64,000 nucleotides of DNA from an uncultured Lachnospiraceae bacterium (lineage in GTDB: Bacteria > Bacillota > Clostridia > Lachnospirales > Lachnospiraceae), in the NCBI GenBank assembly GCA_946546945.1, contig CAMNOU010000006.1, positions 1-64,000 on the forward strand, read 5' to 3'. The notes under the pieces are model-generated. The model was not told the origin of the DNA and made no database searches. It was given only the letters and a program-made list of their open reading frames with translations. Of the stretch, positions 49,176-59,653 are shown in pieces. The first letter of the stretch is position 1; the number at the start of each line of letters is the position of its first letter. The position numbers and the translations under genes are program-made.

Positions 49176-50274
49176 ACAAATGTTGGATGAATTTTCAAAA
49201 ACAATCAGAAATGGAGAGGTAGTCGAAGGCACTGTTATAGATGTTAAACCGGATGAGATCGTCCTGAATATTGGCTATAAGGCTGATGGTATCATTACCC
49301 GCAGTGAGTATACAAACGACTCCAGTGTTGACCTGACCACAGTGGTTTCCGTCGGTGATACGATGGAAGCAAAAGTACTGAAGGTCAATGACGGTGAGGG
49401 CCAGGTGCTGCTTACATATAAGCGCCTTGCTGCCGAGAAGGGAAGCAAGCGTCTCGAGGAAGCTTTCCAGAATGAGGAAGTTCTGAGAGGACCTGTTACA
49501 CAGGTGCTTGACGGCGGACTGAGCGTTGTGATCGATGACACCAGAATCTTTATTCCGGCAAGTCTTGTATCTGATGTATATGAGAGAGATCTCAGCAAAT
49601 ACAAAGATCAGGAGATCGAGTTCGTGCTTACCGAGTTCGCTCCGAGAAGAAGACGCATCATCGGTGACCGCAAACGCCTGCTCGTTGCTGAGAAGGCACG
49701 CAAACAGGCGGAGCTGCTTGAGCGCATCAGCATTGGCGATGTGATCGAAGGTACTGTTAAGAACATTACAGATTTCGGCGCATTCATCGATCTGGGCGGA
49801 GCAGACGGACTGCTGCACATTTCTGAGATGTCATGGGGACGTGTGGACAACCCCCGCAAGATCTATAAAGTCGGTCAGACTGTCAGAGTATTTATCAAAG
49901 ATATCAAAGACACCAAGATCGCACTTTCTGTCAAGTTCCCGGAGGATAATCCCTGGAACAATGCCGCTGAAAAGTATGCCGTAGGCACGATCGTTACAGG
50001 AAAAGTTGCACGTATGACTGACTTCGGCGCTTTCGTAGAGCTTGCGCCGGGCGTAGACGCACTTCTGCATGTTTCACAGATTTCCAGAGAGCATGTTGAG
50101 AAGCCGTCTGACGTACTTTCCATTGGTCAGGAGATCGAGGCAAAGATCGTAGACTTCAATGAGCAGGACAGAAGAATCAGCCTGAGCATCAGAGCAATCA
50201 CACCTGCACATCCGGCAGCACAGGAGGCTCCGGAACAGGAAGAAGCTCCGGAAGAAGAGACAACAGAAGAATAA
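49156..50274 (+). CDS. S1 RNA-binding domain / 30S ribosomal protein S1-like
   Basis: Repeated S1 domains: GTVIDVKPDEIVLNIGYKADGIITRSEY, GTVKNITDFGAFIDLGGADGLLHISE, GKVARMTDFGAFVELAPGVDALLHVSQ. Confidence 0.92.
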   Translation: MSEMNFEQMLDEFSKTIRNGEVVEGTVIDVKPDEIVLNIGYKADGIITRSEYTNDSSVDLTTVVSVGDTMEAKVLKVNDGEGQVLLTYKRLAAEKGSKRLEEAFQNEEVLRGPVTQVLDGGLSVVIDDTRIFIPASLVSDVYERDLSKYKDQEIEFVLTEFAPRRRRIIGDRKRLLVAEKARKQAELLERISIGDVIEGTVKNITDFGAFIDLGGADGLLHISEMSWGRVDNPRKIYKVGQTVRVFIKDIKDTKIALSVKFPEDNPWNNAAEKYAVGTIVTGKVARMTDFGAFVELAPGVDALLHVSQISREHVEKPSDVLSIGQEIEAKIVDFNEQDRRISLSIRAITPAHPAAQEAPEQEEAPEEETTEE

Positions 50275-50287
50275 GAGGAAACTCATA

Positions 50288-50317
50288 AAAGCCGCACCGG
50301 TCAGGTGCGGCTTTTTG
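50288..50317. terminator. Bidirectional terminator
   Basis: aaagccgcacc-ggtca-ggtgcggcttt followed by tt. Confidence 0.8.
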
Positions 50318-51413
50318 TATCAACGGAGCTTCCGGACATGAGGGCTTCGAAGGACGAGATGAGAAACTGTTTCAGGTCTTTATCCCCGGCGTGTCCGAGT
50401 TCCAGATAAAGACCGTGATCTCCGTAAGACTGGCGCAGAGGACTTCCGGCTGTTTTTGCGGGGACCGAGATGTAATCGCAGACCTTCTTCGAATAGCAGT
50501 TTTTGCGCGTGGCTTTCCGGCGGTGAGCGGGATCGACATAGGCCCCTATGCTTTTGTGAACGGCATAGTCTTCCTGCGGCAGGTAGTAATAGTTTTCGGG
50601 ATCATCAAAAAACTTTTTCAGTTCTCCGTGACGGACCGGATAGGACATCAGGACTTCTTTCTTTTTCACAAACACGGAGAAGTCTTCACCTGTAAGGGAA
50701 AGGTTCGCAGGAAGATCATATTCCGGAAAAAGACGGATGGAAAGCATCTCCCGGCCGTCCCGGTCCGGCGTCCGGACACACGTATCGACCGTAAAGCTGC
50801 CTCCGAGCAGCTCTTTATAGGAGAGCAGGCCGAAGGTCTGGAACATGCCTGTGATATCTTCTTCGTTGTGAAGAAGCAGAGCCTCCCGGATATGAGGATC
50901 CGGATGGCTGAGATACTGCAGGTACTGCTCTGTCAGCTGGCCGCCGGTGAACGGATCCCTGCGCAGATATCCCAGAAACTGCTCGATGTTTCTCTGACGG
51001 CAGGACGGGAGGCGCAGAATGCGGTTCAGAAATCTGGCTTCGCGGTAAAGATCGATGTGCGTCCGCCGGAAGAACGGATCCAAAGACAGATCTCCCCCGA
51101 GAAGGGCAGCGCGCTTTTTCAGAAAAGGGATATCGAACGTACTCCCGTTGAAGGTGATCACGGTAGGAAATCCCGAAAGCCGTTCCTGAAAGGCCCGGAT
51201 GATCTGCGGCTCCTCCGCCGCGGACTCTGCAAAAAACAATTCCGTTGTCAGGCTGCCGCCGTCTTTATAACCGCATCCGATGCAGTAGACCGGATCCCTG
51301 GCGGCAGACAGACCGGTCGTTTCAATGTCGAAAAAAAGCATATCCTCCTGTATTTCACGCTGCGAATAGAGCGGAAGGCCTTCGAAGGAGGTATGTGTGA
51401 TCAAATGTTCCAT
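50301..51413 (-). CDS. Ribonuclease H-like / DnaQ-type exonuclease domain protein (YprB-like)
   Basis: FFDIETTGLSAARDPVYCIG, VITFNGSTFDIPFL, LHNEEDITGM. Confidence 0.85.
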   Translation of the reverse strand: MEHLITHTSFEGLPLYSQREIQEDMLFFDIETTGLSAARDPVYCIGCGYKDGGSLTTELFFAESAAEEPQIIRAFQERLSGFPTVITFNGSTFDIPFLKKRAALLGGDLSLDPFFRRTHIDLYREARFLNRILRLPSCRQRNIEQFLGYLRRDPFTGGQLTEQYLQYLSHPDPHIREALLLHNEEDITGMFQTFGLLSYKELLGGSFTVDTCVRTPDRDGREMLSIRLFPEYDLPANLSLTGEDFSVFVKKKEVLMSYPVRHGELKKFFDDPENYYYLPQEDYAVHKSIGAYVDPAHRRKATRKNCYSKKVCDYISVPAKTAGSPLRQSYGDHGLYLELGHAGDKDLKQFLISSFEALMSGSSVDTKSRT

Positions 51414-51617
51414 TGTGTATCGTATCCTTTAGATAATATGATGGACGGGAATCATGATTTCATTTTACTTCATTATTACATTTTGTCAAATTTAAGTGTA
51501 TTTTTTTCAGTACATTTGTTGGATGTAAATAAGTTTATGGTAAAATGAATCATAAGTTTTACTGTGGCATGCTATGTGTGCCGGTAAATAAATATTATAA
51601 GAAAGAGGGCATGGGTT

Positions 51618-52940
51618 ATGAGTCTGACTTTTAAGGGCGGCGTCCATCCGTATGATGGAAAAGAGCTGTCCAAAGACAAGCCGATCAAAGAGTACTTACC
51701 CCAGGGAGAGCTGGTCTATCCGTTGTCTCAGCATATCGGAGCTCCGGCGAAACCGGTTGTAAAGGCCGGCGATGAGGTCCTTGCGGGACAGATGATTGCC
51801 GAAGCGGGAGGATTTGTTTCCGCTCCGATCTATGCGACCGTTTCGGGTAAGGTCAAGAAGATTGAAAAAAGACGTGTTGTGGTCGGCGACATGGTTGATT
51901 CTATTGTGATTGAGAACGATGGCCAGTACAATACCGTCGAATTCCATCCGGTAGAGGATGTTTCCGCTTTATCCAAAGAGGAGATTATTGAGAAGATCAA
52001 AAATGCCGGGATCGTAGGTATGGGAGGTGCCGGATTCCCGACACATGTCAAGCTTTCCCCGAAGGAGCCGGATAAGATCGACTATATTATTGCGAACTGC
52101 GCAGAGTGTGAACCTTATCTGACATCTGACTACCGCAGAATGCTGGAGGAGCCGGAGAAGCTGATCGGGGGCATGAAGATCATGCTTTCCCTGTTTGACA
52201 ACGCAAAAGGCATCTTCGGAATTGAGGATAATAAGCCGGACTGCATCAAGCTGCTGTCAGATCTGGTGAAGGATGAGCCGAAAATGGAAGTAAAGGCTCT
52301 GAAGACGAAATATCCGCAGGGTTCAGAGCGTCAGCTTATTTACGCGACCACAAAGAGAGCGATCAATTCGACGATGCTTCCGGCTGATGCAGGGTGCATC
52401 GTGGACAACACAGATACGATCGTTTCCATCTATAAAGCGGTCAAGCTGGGGATGCCGCTGATGCACAGGATCGTGACGATTACCGGCGATGCCATCGCTG
52501 AACCGCAGAACTTCTCCATTTGCATCGGGACAAATTACCGGGAACTGGTGGAAGCCGCAGGCGGGTTCAAAACACAGCCACAGAAAATTATTTCCGGCGG
52601 TCCCATGATGGGATTTGCTATGTTCAGTCTGGATATTCCCACGACAAAGACCACATCTGCGCTGCTGTGCCTGACGGAGGATGAAGTCCAGAAGGCAGAG
52701 GGGCAGGCTACGAACTGCATCAACTGCGGGCGGTGCGTGGAGGCATGTCCTTCCAGGATCATCCCCTCAAGGCTGGCTGATTTCGCACAGAACCATCAGG
52801 CAGAGCAGTTTGAAAAGTGGAACGGTCTGGAGTGCGTCGAGTGCGGAAGCTGCAGCTTTACATGTCCCGCAAAGCGCAATCTGCTTCAGGCGATCCGTGT
52901 GATGAAGAAGACAGTATTAGCAAATAAACGTAAGAAATAA
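51618..52940 (+). CDS. rnfC: Rnf complex subunit RnfC
   Basis: GGVHPYDGKELSKDKPI, GMGGAGFPTHVKL, CINCGRCVEACP, CVECGSCSFTCPAKR. Confidence 0.95.
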   Translation: MSLTFKGGVHPYDGKELSKDKPIKEYLPQGELVYPLSQHIGAPAKPVVKAGDEVLAGQMIAEAGGFVSAPIYATVSGKVKKIEKRRVVVGDMVDSIVIENDGQYNTVEFHPVEDVSALSKEEIIEKIKNAGIVGMGGAGFPTHVKLSPKEPDKIDYIIANCAECEPYLTSDYRRMLEEPEKLIGGMKIMLSLFDNAKGIFGIEDNKPDCIKLLSDLVKDEPKMEVKALKTKYPQGSERQLIYATTKRAINSTMLPADAGCIVDNTDTIVSIYKAVKLGMPLMHRIVTITGDAIAEPQNFSICIGTNYRELVEAAGGFKTQPQKIISGGPMMGFAMFSLDIPTTKTTSALLCLTEDEVQKAEGQATNCINCGRCVEACPSRIIPSRLADFAQNHQAEQFEKWNGLECVECGSCSFTCPAKRNLLQAIRVMKKTVLANKRKK

Positions 52941-52959
52941 TGGAAAGAGGTGGATTATT

Positions 52960-53910
52960 GTGAGTGAGTTATTTAATGTAACATCGTCACCACACGTGAG
53001 ATCCAAAGTAAGTACAGACAAGATTATGCTTTGCGTTATTATTGCATTACTGCCTGCTACTGTATTTGGTATCATCAATTTCGGCCCGAGAGCGCTTGCG
53101 GTTGTCGTTGTTACCATTGCGAGCTGTATCGTATCCGAATATCTTTATAATAAAATTGCACACAAGAAACAGACCATCGGCGATCTGAGCGCGGTCGTTA
53201 CGGGACTTCTCCTGGGACTGAACCTGTCCAGCACGATTCCTTTCTGGATTGCGATCATGGGCGGAGCCTTCGCGATTGTTGTAGTCAAGATGCTGTTTGG
53301 CGGACTTGGACAGAACTTTATGAACCCGGCGCTCGGCGCGAGATGCTTCCTGCTTCTTGCCTTTACCGGACCGATGACGAGTTTCGCGAATATCCCGCTG
53401 GACGGAACCTCCGGCGCAACGCCGCTGTCCGTTCTGCACAATGGCGGACTGTATGAGAATACCATGGCTATGTTCACGGGACGTATCGCCGGTACGATCG
53501 GTGAGACTTCCGTCATCGCCCTTCTGATCGGCGCGATCTTCCTGATCGCTGTTGGAGTGATCGACATCCGTATTCCGGGTACATATATTGTTACCTTTGC
53601 AATTTTTGTCATTCTTTTCGGCGGCCATCTGACCACCGGTGATCTGCCGACCTTTGTTGTTCAGGAAATCTGCGGCGGCGGTCTGATCCTCGGCGCGTTC
53701 TTCATGGCGACGGATTATGTCACTTCACCAATTACACCGAGAGGAAAGATCATTTACGGTATCATCTGCGGATGTCTGCTGGGAATCTTCCGTCTCTTCG
53801 GTGCTTCCGCGGAGGGATGTTCCTACTCCATCATCTTTGCAAATATGCTGGTGCCTCTGATCGAGAGATTTACGGTGCCGAAACCATTTGGTAAAGGAGG
53901 GGAGATATAA
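52960..53910 (+). CDS. rnfD: Rnf complex subunit RnfD
   Basis: Multi-TM; DGTSGATPLSVL flavinylation motif; FMATDYVTSPITPRG. Confidence 0.94.
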   Translation: MSELFNVTSSPHVRSKVSTDKIMLCVIIALLPATVFGIINFGPRALAVVVVTIASCIVSEYLYNKIAHKKQTIGDLSAVVTGLLLGLNLSSTIPFWIAIMGGAFAIVVVKMLFGGLGQNFMNPALGARCFLLLAFTGPMTSFANIPLDGTSGATPLSVLHNGGLYENTMAMFTGRIAGTIGETSVIALLIGAIFLIAVGVIDIRIPGTYIVTFAIFVILFGGHLTTGDLPTFVVQEICGGGLILGAFFMATDYVTSPITPRGKIIYGIICGCLLGIFRLFGASAEGCSYSIIFANMLVPLIERFTVPKPFGKGGEI

Positions 53911-54539
53911 TGAAAAACACAATCGTGAAAGACGCCCTGATCCTTTTTCTGATTACGATCGTAGCCGGTTTCGGACTCGGCGCTGTCCATGAGATCACTC
54001 TGGAGCCCATTGCCGCTGCGAACGAGAAAGCACAGCAGGATGCCTACAAAGCGGTATTCCCTGATGCGGATTCCTTCGTTGACCTTCCGGGATTTTCGGT
54101 GGAGACGGCCACACAGGCGGCAATCGAAAGCGGTTATCCGGATGATTCCATTGAAAACTGTGTGCAGGCGGTGGATGCCGACGGAAATCTTCTCGGCTAT
54201 GTCATCAATGCGACAGACCCCAACAGCTATGGCGGAGATGTAACGTTATCTCTGGGCGTGCGTGTTGACGGAACGGTTAACGGATATTCTATTACAGAGA
54301 TCAATGATACGGCCGGACTCGGCATGAAAGCGAGAGAGGAAGCTTTCTCCTCACAGTATGCCGGCAAACAGGTCGATATGTTTGTGGTTACAAAGACCGG
54401 TGCCACATCGGATGATGAGATCAACGCGATCAGCGGTGCGACCATTACTTCTGACGCGGTGACATCGGCTGTGAATGCAGGACTGAGTTATTACAGATAC
54501 CTGATGAATCTGACGGGAGGGGAGCTGCTCAATGAATAA
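53910..54539 (+). CDS. rnfG: Rnf complex subunit RnfG
   Basis: NDTAGLGMKA, DEINAISGATITSDAVTSAVN. Confidence 0.94.
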   Translation: MKNTIVKDALILFLITIVAGFGLGAVHEITLEPIAAANEKAQQDAYKAVFPDADSFVDLPGFSVETATQAAIESGYPDDSIENCVQAVDADGNLLGYVINATDPNSYGGDVTLSLGVRVDGTVNGYSITEINDTAGLGMKAREEAFSSQYAGKQVDMFVVTKTGATSDDEINAISGATITSDAVTSAVNAGLSYYRYLMNLTGGELLNE

Positions 54540-55275
54540 GTGTGTTGAACGAGTACAAAACGGATTATTTAAAGAGAACCCTACCTTCGTGCTGTTATTG
54601 GGAATGTGCCCGACGCTGGCCGTTACAACATCCGCGATGAACGGACTCGGCATGGGACTCTCCACAACACTGGTACTGGTGTTCTCGAACCTGATCATAT
54701 CATTGCTGAGAAAAATCATACCGGATAAGGTGCGTGTGCCTGCGTTCATCGTAGTTGTCGCATCTCTGGTTACGATCGTACAGTTCCTGCTGCAGGGTTA
54801 TGTGCCGGATCTGTATAAATCACTGGGAATCTATATTCCGCTGATCGTTGTTAACTGTATCATCCTCGGCCGTGCCGAGAGCTATGCGTCCAAGAACGGC
54901 CCGGTCACCTCGATCTTTGACGGTATCGGAATGGGGCTTGGATTTACACTCGGTCTTACCTGTATCGGTATTGTTCGTGAGATCCTCGGTGCAGGACAGA
55001 TCTTCGGCGTACAGGTGCTTCCGCTTGCGGATGCAGCTTCCGGGAAAGCCGGTTTTACACCGATCACGATTTTTGTTCTGGCACCCGGCGCATTCTTCGT
55101 TCTGGCGATGCTGATCGCAATTCAGAATGCGTTCAAGGAGTCCAGAAGGAAAAAAGCCATGAGGGCTTCTGTAGCTGTGAAAGCCGCGGACGGGACAGAA
55201 GAGACTCAGCCGGCAGGCGCAGTGACAGCTGAGAAGAAAGTCTTCACAGCCGGTACAGATGGAATTACAGGTTAG
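54532..55275 (+). CDS. rnfE: Rnf complex subunit RnfE
   Basis: ENPTFVLLLGMCPTLAVTTSAMNGLGMG; GRAESYASKNGP. Confidence 0.94.
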   Translation: MNKCVERVQNGLFKENPTFVLLLGMCPTLAVTTSAMNGLGMGLSTTLVLVFSNLIISLLRKIIPDKVRVPAFIVVVASLVTIVQFLLQGYVPDLYKSLGIYIPLIVVNCIILGRAESYASKNGPVTSIFDGIGMGLGFTLGLTCIGIVREILGAGQIFGVQVLPLADAASGKAGFTPITIFVLAPGAFFVLAMLIAIQNAFKESRRKKAMRASVAVKAADGTEETQPAGAVTAEKKVFTAGTDGITG

Positions 55276-55289
55276 GAGGAGAGGTTCGG

Positions 55290-55865
55290 ATGAAAGAGGT
55301 TATATTAATCGCAATTGGTTCCGCAATTGTTAACAACGTCGTACTGAGCCAGTTCCTTGGTTTGTGTCCGTTCTTCGGCGTATCCAAAAAAGTAGATACT
55401 GCCGCGGGCATGGGTATGGCCGTTGTATTCGTAATTACAATTGCATCCTTTGTAACAAGTGTTTTGGATAAGTTTATCCTTCAGAAGTTTGACATGGTAT
55501 ATCTGCGGACGATCGTGTTCATTCTGGTTATTGCGGCGCTGGTTCAGTTCGTAGAGATGTTCCTGAAAAAATCAATGCCGCCGCTGTACAATTCCCTGGG
55601 CGTTTTCCTTCCGCTGATCACAACAAACTGTGCAGTGCTTGGTGTTGCCCTTAACAATGTACAGTACGGTTACGGAATCGGCGTCAGCACCATCAACGGT
55701 CTGGCGACAGCAGTCGGCTTTACGATCGCGATCGTAATTATGGCAGGTATCCGTGAGAAAATTGAGTATAATGCAATTCCACAGCCCTTCAAAGGGTCTG
55801 CGATCGTTCTTGTCACAGCCGGTCTGATGGCAATTGCGTTCATGGGATTTTCCGGTGTGATATAA
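55290..55865 (+). CDS. rnfA: Rnf complex subunit RnfA
   Basis: IVNNVVLSQFLGLCPFFGVSKKVDTA; TNCAVLGVAL. Confidence 0.95.
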   Translation: MKEVILIAIGSAIVNNVVLSQFLGLCPFFGVSKKVDTAAGMGMAVVFVITIASFVTSVLDKFILQKFDMVYLRTIVFILVIAALVQFVEMFLKKSMPPLYNSLGVFLPLITTNCAVLGVALNNVQYGYGIGVSTINGLATAVGFTIAIVIMAGIREKIEYNAIPQPFKGSAIVLVTAGLMAIAFMGFSGVI

Positions 55866-55877
55866 GGAGGTATACAG

Positions 55878-56681
55878 ATGAGTACTCAGGCAATTATTCT
55901 AGCCGCGGTCATCGTCGGCGTAGTAGGTATTATCATCGGTATTATCCTCGGTATTGCCGGTGAGAAGTTTAAAGTAGAAGTAGATCCGAATGAAGAGGCG
56001 ATTCTCGGCGTTCTTCCCGGAAACAACTGCGGCGGATGCGGTTATGCCGGATGTTCCGGTCTGGCTGCGGCCATCGCAAAGGGAGAAGCGGAAATCGGCG
56101 CCTGCCCGGTCGGCGGAGCTCCGGTCGCTGAAAAAATCGGCGCGATCATGGGCGTAGAAGCCGGTGATGCCGTACGGATGACGGCATACGTGAAGTGTGC
56201 GGGAACCTGTGAGAAGGCAGGAAATGATTATAACTATATCGGAGAGCAGTCCTGCTCCATGGTGAAATTTATTTCCAACGGAGGACCGAAGTCCTGTAAT
56301 CACGGCTGCCTTGGGTTCGGCGAGTGCGTGGAGGCCTGCCCGTTTGACGCGATCCATATCGTGGATGGGATTGCGGTTGTCGACAAAGAGAACTGTAAGG
56401 CGTGCAGCAAGTGTATCAAAGCCTGCCCGCAGAATCTGATAGAACTGATTCCGTATGATTCCAAATATGCGGTACAGTGTTCTTCAAAGGATATGGGTAA
56501 AATTGTGATGAAAGCATGCCAGGTCGGCTGTATCGGCTGCCGGATGTGTACGAAGGTCTGTGAGTTTGACGCGATTACTGTTGAGAACAATATTGCGCAT
56601 ATTGACCAGACGAAGTGTACCGGATGCGGCGCATGCGCGGAGAAGTGTCCGAAGAAGATTATTATCAAACAGGTTGTTTAA
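55878..56681 (+). CDS. rnfB: Rnf complex subunit RnfB
   Basis: GVLPGNNCGGCGYAGCSGLAAAIAKGE plus multiple 4Fe-4S CxxCxxCxxxCP motifs. Confidence 0.94.
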   Translation: MSTQAIILAAVIVGVVGIIIGIILGIAGEKFKVEVDPNEEAILGVLPGNNCGGCGYAGCSGLAAAIAKGEAEIGACPVGGAPVAEKIGAIMGVEAGDAVRMTAYVKCAGTCEKAGNDYNYIGEQSCSMVKFISNGGPKSCNHGCLGFGECVEACPFDAIHIVDGIAVVDKENCKACSKCIKACPQNLIELIPYDSKYAVQCSSKDMGKIVMKACQVGCIGCRMCTKVCEFDAITVENNIAHIDQTKCTGCGACAEKCPKKIIIKQVV

Positions 56682-56712
56682 AAAAAGATGCCGGTGCGCC
56701 GGCATCTTTTTT
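56681..56712. terminator. Terminator after rnf operon
   Basis: aaaaaagatgccgg-tgcg-ccggcatctttttt, 14-bp perfect stem. Confidence 0.9.
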
Positions 56713-56777
56713 CTATTAATGGTTGCCTTCAAAGCAGAAATTTCTTATAATGAGAGTGTTTGTTGAGGAGGAAATCT

Positions 56778-57803
56778 ATGAGAAAGCACAAGCCCGCTGT
56801 GCTACTGCTGCTGGCAGTCATAAGCGGAATGTTTCTGTTGGCCGGAGGATGTTCCGGCAAAGGTCCGGACGCCGGCACCTCTTACAGTGAAACAGGCACG
56901 TATTTTGATACTGTGATCACGATTACACTCTATGATAAAGAGGAAGTTCCGCTGATTCAGGATTGTTTTGAACTCGCAGACCATTATGAGAAACTGTTCA
57001 GCCGGACGCTTCCGGATTCCGATGTGAGCCGCATCAATCAGGCGGAAGGCGAATATGTAACCGTCGATCAGGAAACCATTGACCTGATTGAGGACGGGCT
57101 GGAGTATTGCGAGCTCACCGGCGGCGCTTTTGACATTACCGCAGGGGCATTGTCCGATCTCTGGGATATCCGGAATAACCCGGGCGTCATTCCTGATGAA
57201 TCCGATATCCGGGATGCGGTTTCCACCATTGGCTGGGAGAACATCTCCATCCGCGATCATCAGGCAGCACTGAAACAGAAAGGAGCGATGCTCGATCTCG
57301 GAGCCATCGCCAAGGGATATATTGCGGACCGTATGAAAGAATACCTGGTCAGCCGGGGCGTTTCATCCGGCATGATCAATCTGGGCGGGAATGTCCTTGT
57401 CATAGGAAGCAAACCGGATGGAACCCCCTTCCATGTAGGGATCCAGAGGCCGTTTGACAAAACGAATCAAGTGCTTGCTTCTGTAAGCGTATCAGATAAA
57501 AGTGTTGTATCCTCCGGCAATTATGAACGATATTTTGAATTGGACGGACGGATCTATCATCACATTATGGATGTCGCTTCCGGTTATCCGGCAGACAATC
57601 ATCTGCTCGGGGTGACGATCATTTCCGATGATTCCACTGCAGGAGATGGGCTCAGTACATCCTGTTTTGTGCTGGGACTGGAAAAGGGTATGGAACTCAT
57701 TGAATCTACAGAAGATACAGAAGCCATCTTTGTGACGGAAGATTATCAGCTGCACTGCACTTCTGGAATTGGTTCGGATGTTCCTCTGAAAGAGTATGAG
57801 TGA
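56778..57803 (+). CDS. apbE: FAD:protein FMN transferase (ApbE) lipoprotein
   Basis: Lipobox FLLAGGCSG; GTYFDTVITITLYD; LDLGAIAKGYIAD; ASGYPADN. Confidence 0.92.
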   Translation: MRKHKPAVLLLLAVISGMFLLAGGCSGKGPDAGTSYSETGTYFDTVITITLYDKEEVPLIQDCFELADHYEKLFSRTLPDSDVSRINQAEGEYVTVDQETIDLIEDGLEYCELTGGAFDITAGALSDLWDIRNNPGVIPDESDIRDAVSTIGWENISIRDHQAALKQKGAMLDLGAIAKGYIADRMKEYLVSRGVSSGMINLGGNVLVIGSKPDGTPFHVGIQRPFDKTNQVLASVSVSDKSVVSSGNYERYFELDGRIYHHIMDVASGYPADNHLLGVTIISDDSTAGDGLSTSCFVLGLEKGMELIESTEDTEAIFVTEDYQLHCTSGIGSDVPLKEYE

Positions 57804-57859
57804 GAAAATACAGAGAATGTCCGCCTCCTGAATTGACAGGAGGAACGCTGCATTAAATA

Positions 57860-58732
57860 ATGATACAGGAGAATTATATACGCATGGTAACAAATGATTA
57901 TTTCAAATATAAGAGAAGAGTGGTCGTAAAGATCGGATCTTCCTCTTTGCAGCATGTCCAGACCGGGGATACCGATTATATTAAGATTGAACGGCTCGTC
58001 CGGGAACTTTGCGATCTGCGCAACCGCGGGATGGACGTCTGTCTGGTGAGCTCCGGCGCGATTGCGGTAGGGAGAAAAGCCTTCGGACTGCAGGACCGCC
58101 CGAAGGATATTTCGACGAAACAGGCGTGCGCGGCGGTGGGGCAGGCCCGGCTGATGATGACTTATCAGCGCCTGTTCGCAGAGTATAATCAGACCGCGGC
58201 ACAGATCCTGATGACGAAGAATACGATTTTTGAAGAAGAGTCCAGGATGAATGCGCACAACACATTTGATGAGCTTTTTCGTCTGGGCGCGATCCCTGTG
58301 GTGAATGAGAACGATACGGTTTCTACTTATGAAATGAAGCTTGGGGACAATGACACACTGTCTGCGCTGGTCGCTTCCCTGATCCATGCGGATCTTCTGA
58401 TTCTGCTTTCGGATATTGACGGACTTTACACAGATGATCCGCGGCAGAATCCGGACGCGAAGCTGGTTGAGGTTGTTGAAAAGATGGATGAACGCTATGA
58501 TGCCATGGCAAAAGAGTCCACAGGCAGTGACGTGGGTACCGGCGGGATGGCTACGAAACTGACAGCCGCCCGCATTGCCACGATGTCCGGCGCGGATATG
58601 ATTATCGCGAACGGTCAGAATGTCGGTGTGATCCATGATATTATCGAGGGAGACTTCCGGGGAACACTGTTTCGCGCACAGAAGAACAGCAGCATCGATA
58701 TCCGTTCTTATGTGGAACAGCATGTTCTCTGA
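57860..58732 (+). CDS. proB: Glutamate 5-kinase
   Basis: VVKIGSSSL, LVSSGAIAVG, NENDTVS, DIDGLYTDDPR, GTGGMATKL; no PUA domain. Confidence 0.92.
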   Translation: MIQENYIRMVTNDYFKYKRRVVVKIGSSSLQHVQTGDTDYIKIERLVRELCDLRNRGMDVCLVSSGAIAVGRKAFGLQDRPKDISTKQACAAVGQARLMMTYQRLFAEYNQTAAQILMTKNTIFEEESRMNAHNTFDELFRLGAIPVVNENDTVSTYEMKLGDNDTLSALVASLIHADLLILLSDIDGLYTDDPRQNPDAKLVEVVEKMDERYDAMAKESTGSDVGTGGMATKLTAARIATMSGADMIIANGQNVGVIHDIIEGDFRGTLFRAQKNSSIDIRSYVEQHVL

Positions 58733-58816
58733 ACTTTAAAGATTAATCTCAGTGGGGAGTCATCTCCCATCTGATATACTTACAGAAGAATTTATACAAG
58801 AGAGAGGTATAAAAAG

Positions 58817-59641
58817 ATGAATTATTTCGGACCTGCAGAGGTTGCAAAGAATTATGTGGCGATTGGGAAGGGAAAAGTCGCTCTTCCGGTATCCAAAATG
58901 TTATTGCTGGGGATTCTGGCCGGCGCGTTTATTGCCTTTGGCGGGATCGGCTCGACGGTCGTGGCCGTATCGATCCCATATGCCTCCCTGGGAAAGTTTA
59001 TCGGGGCCTGTATCTTCCCGGCCGGACTGACTATGTGCCTGCTTGCGGGGAGTGAACTCTTTACCGGCAACTGTCTTTTGTCCATCCCTTTGCTGGAGAA
59101 GGAGATCACGGTGGGCGGCATGCTGAGAAACTGGATCGTTGTGTATGCAGGAAACTTTATCGGGGGACTTCTGGTCGCGGCTGCTGTCGTTTATTCTCAT
59201 CAGGTCAGCCTGTTCGGAAATGGTGTGGCTGCCTCTGTACTGTCCACGGCTGCAGCAAAATGTTCCCTTTCCTTCGGGGATGCTTTCCTGCGCGGGATTC
59301 TGTGCAATGTTCTTGTCTGTATTGCGGTGTGGATTTCGTTTGCGGCGAAAGACATTGCCGGCAAGATCGTCGGCCTGTTCTTCCCGATCATGGTGTTTGT
59401 TCTCTGCGGATTTGAGCACTGCGTGGCCAATATGTATTATCTGATGGCAGGCGTTTTTGCCAAAGGCGTCGATGCCTATGCGGCGGCCGGAACGGAAGCG
59501 GGCGTGGATCTGAGCGCGATCAATGGCGCAGGGATCGCACGCAATCTGCTTTCTTCTTCGCTGGGCAATATCGTCGGGGGATCGGTCTGTATCGGACTGG
59601 TATACTGGTTTGTATATCTGTATAAGAAAAAAGGAGCCTGA
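58817..59641 (+). CDS. Formate/nitrite transporter family (FocA/NirC-like)
   Basis: GIGSTVV, AGSELFTGNCLL, GILCNVLVCIAVW, GFEHCVANMYYLMAG. Confidence 0.92.
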   Translation: MNYFGPAEVAKNYVAIGKGKVALPVSKMLLLGILAGAFIAFGGIGSTVVAVSIPYASLGKFIGACIFPAGLTMCLLAGSELFTGNCLLSIPLLEKEITVGGMLRNWIVVYAGNFIGGLLVAAAVVYSHQVSLFGNGVAASVLSTAAAKCSLSFGDAFLRGILCNVLVCIAVWISFAAKDIAGKIVGLFFPIMVFVLCGFEHCVANMYYLMAGVFAKGVDAYAAAGTEAGVDLSAINGAGIARNLLSSSLGNIVGGSVCIGLVYWFVYLYKKKGA

Positions 59642-59653
59642 GGCTCCTTTTTT
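59627..59653. terminator. Bidirectional terminator overlapping the end of the FNT transporter CDS and reaching the PHP stop codon
   Basis: aaaaaaggagcc-TGA-ggctcctttttt; the loop is the FNT stop codon. Confidence 0.85.
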
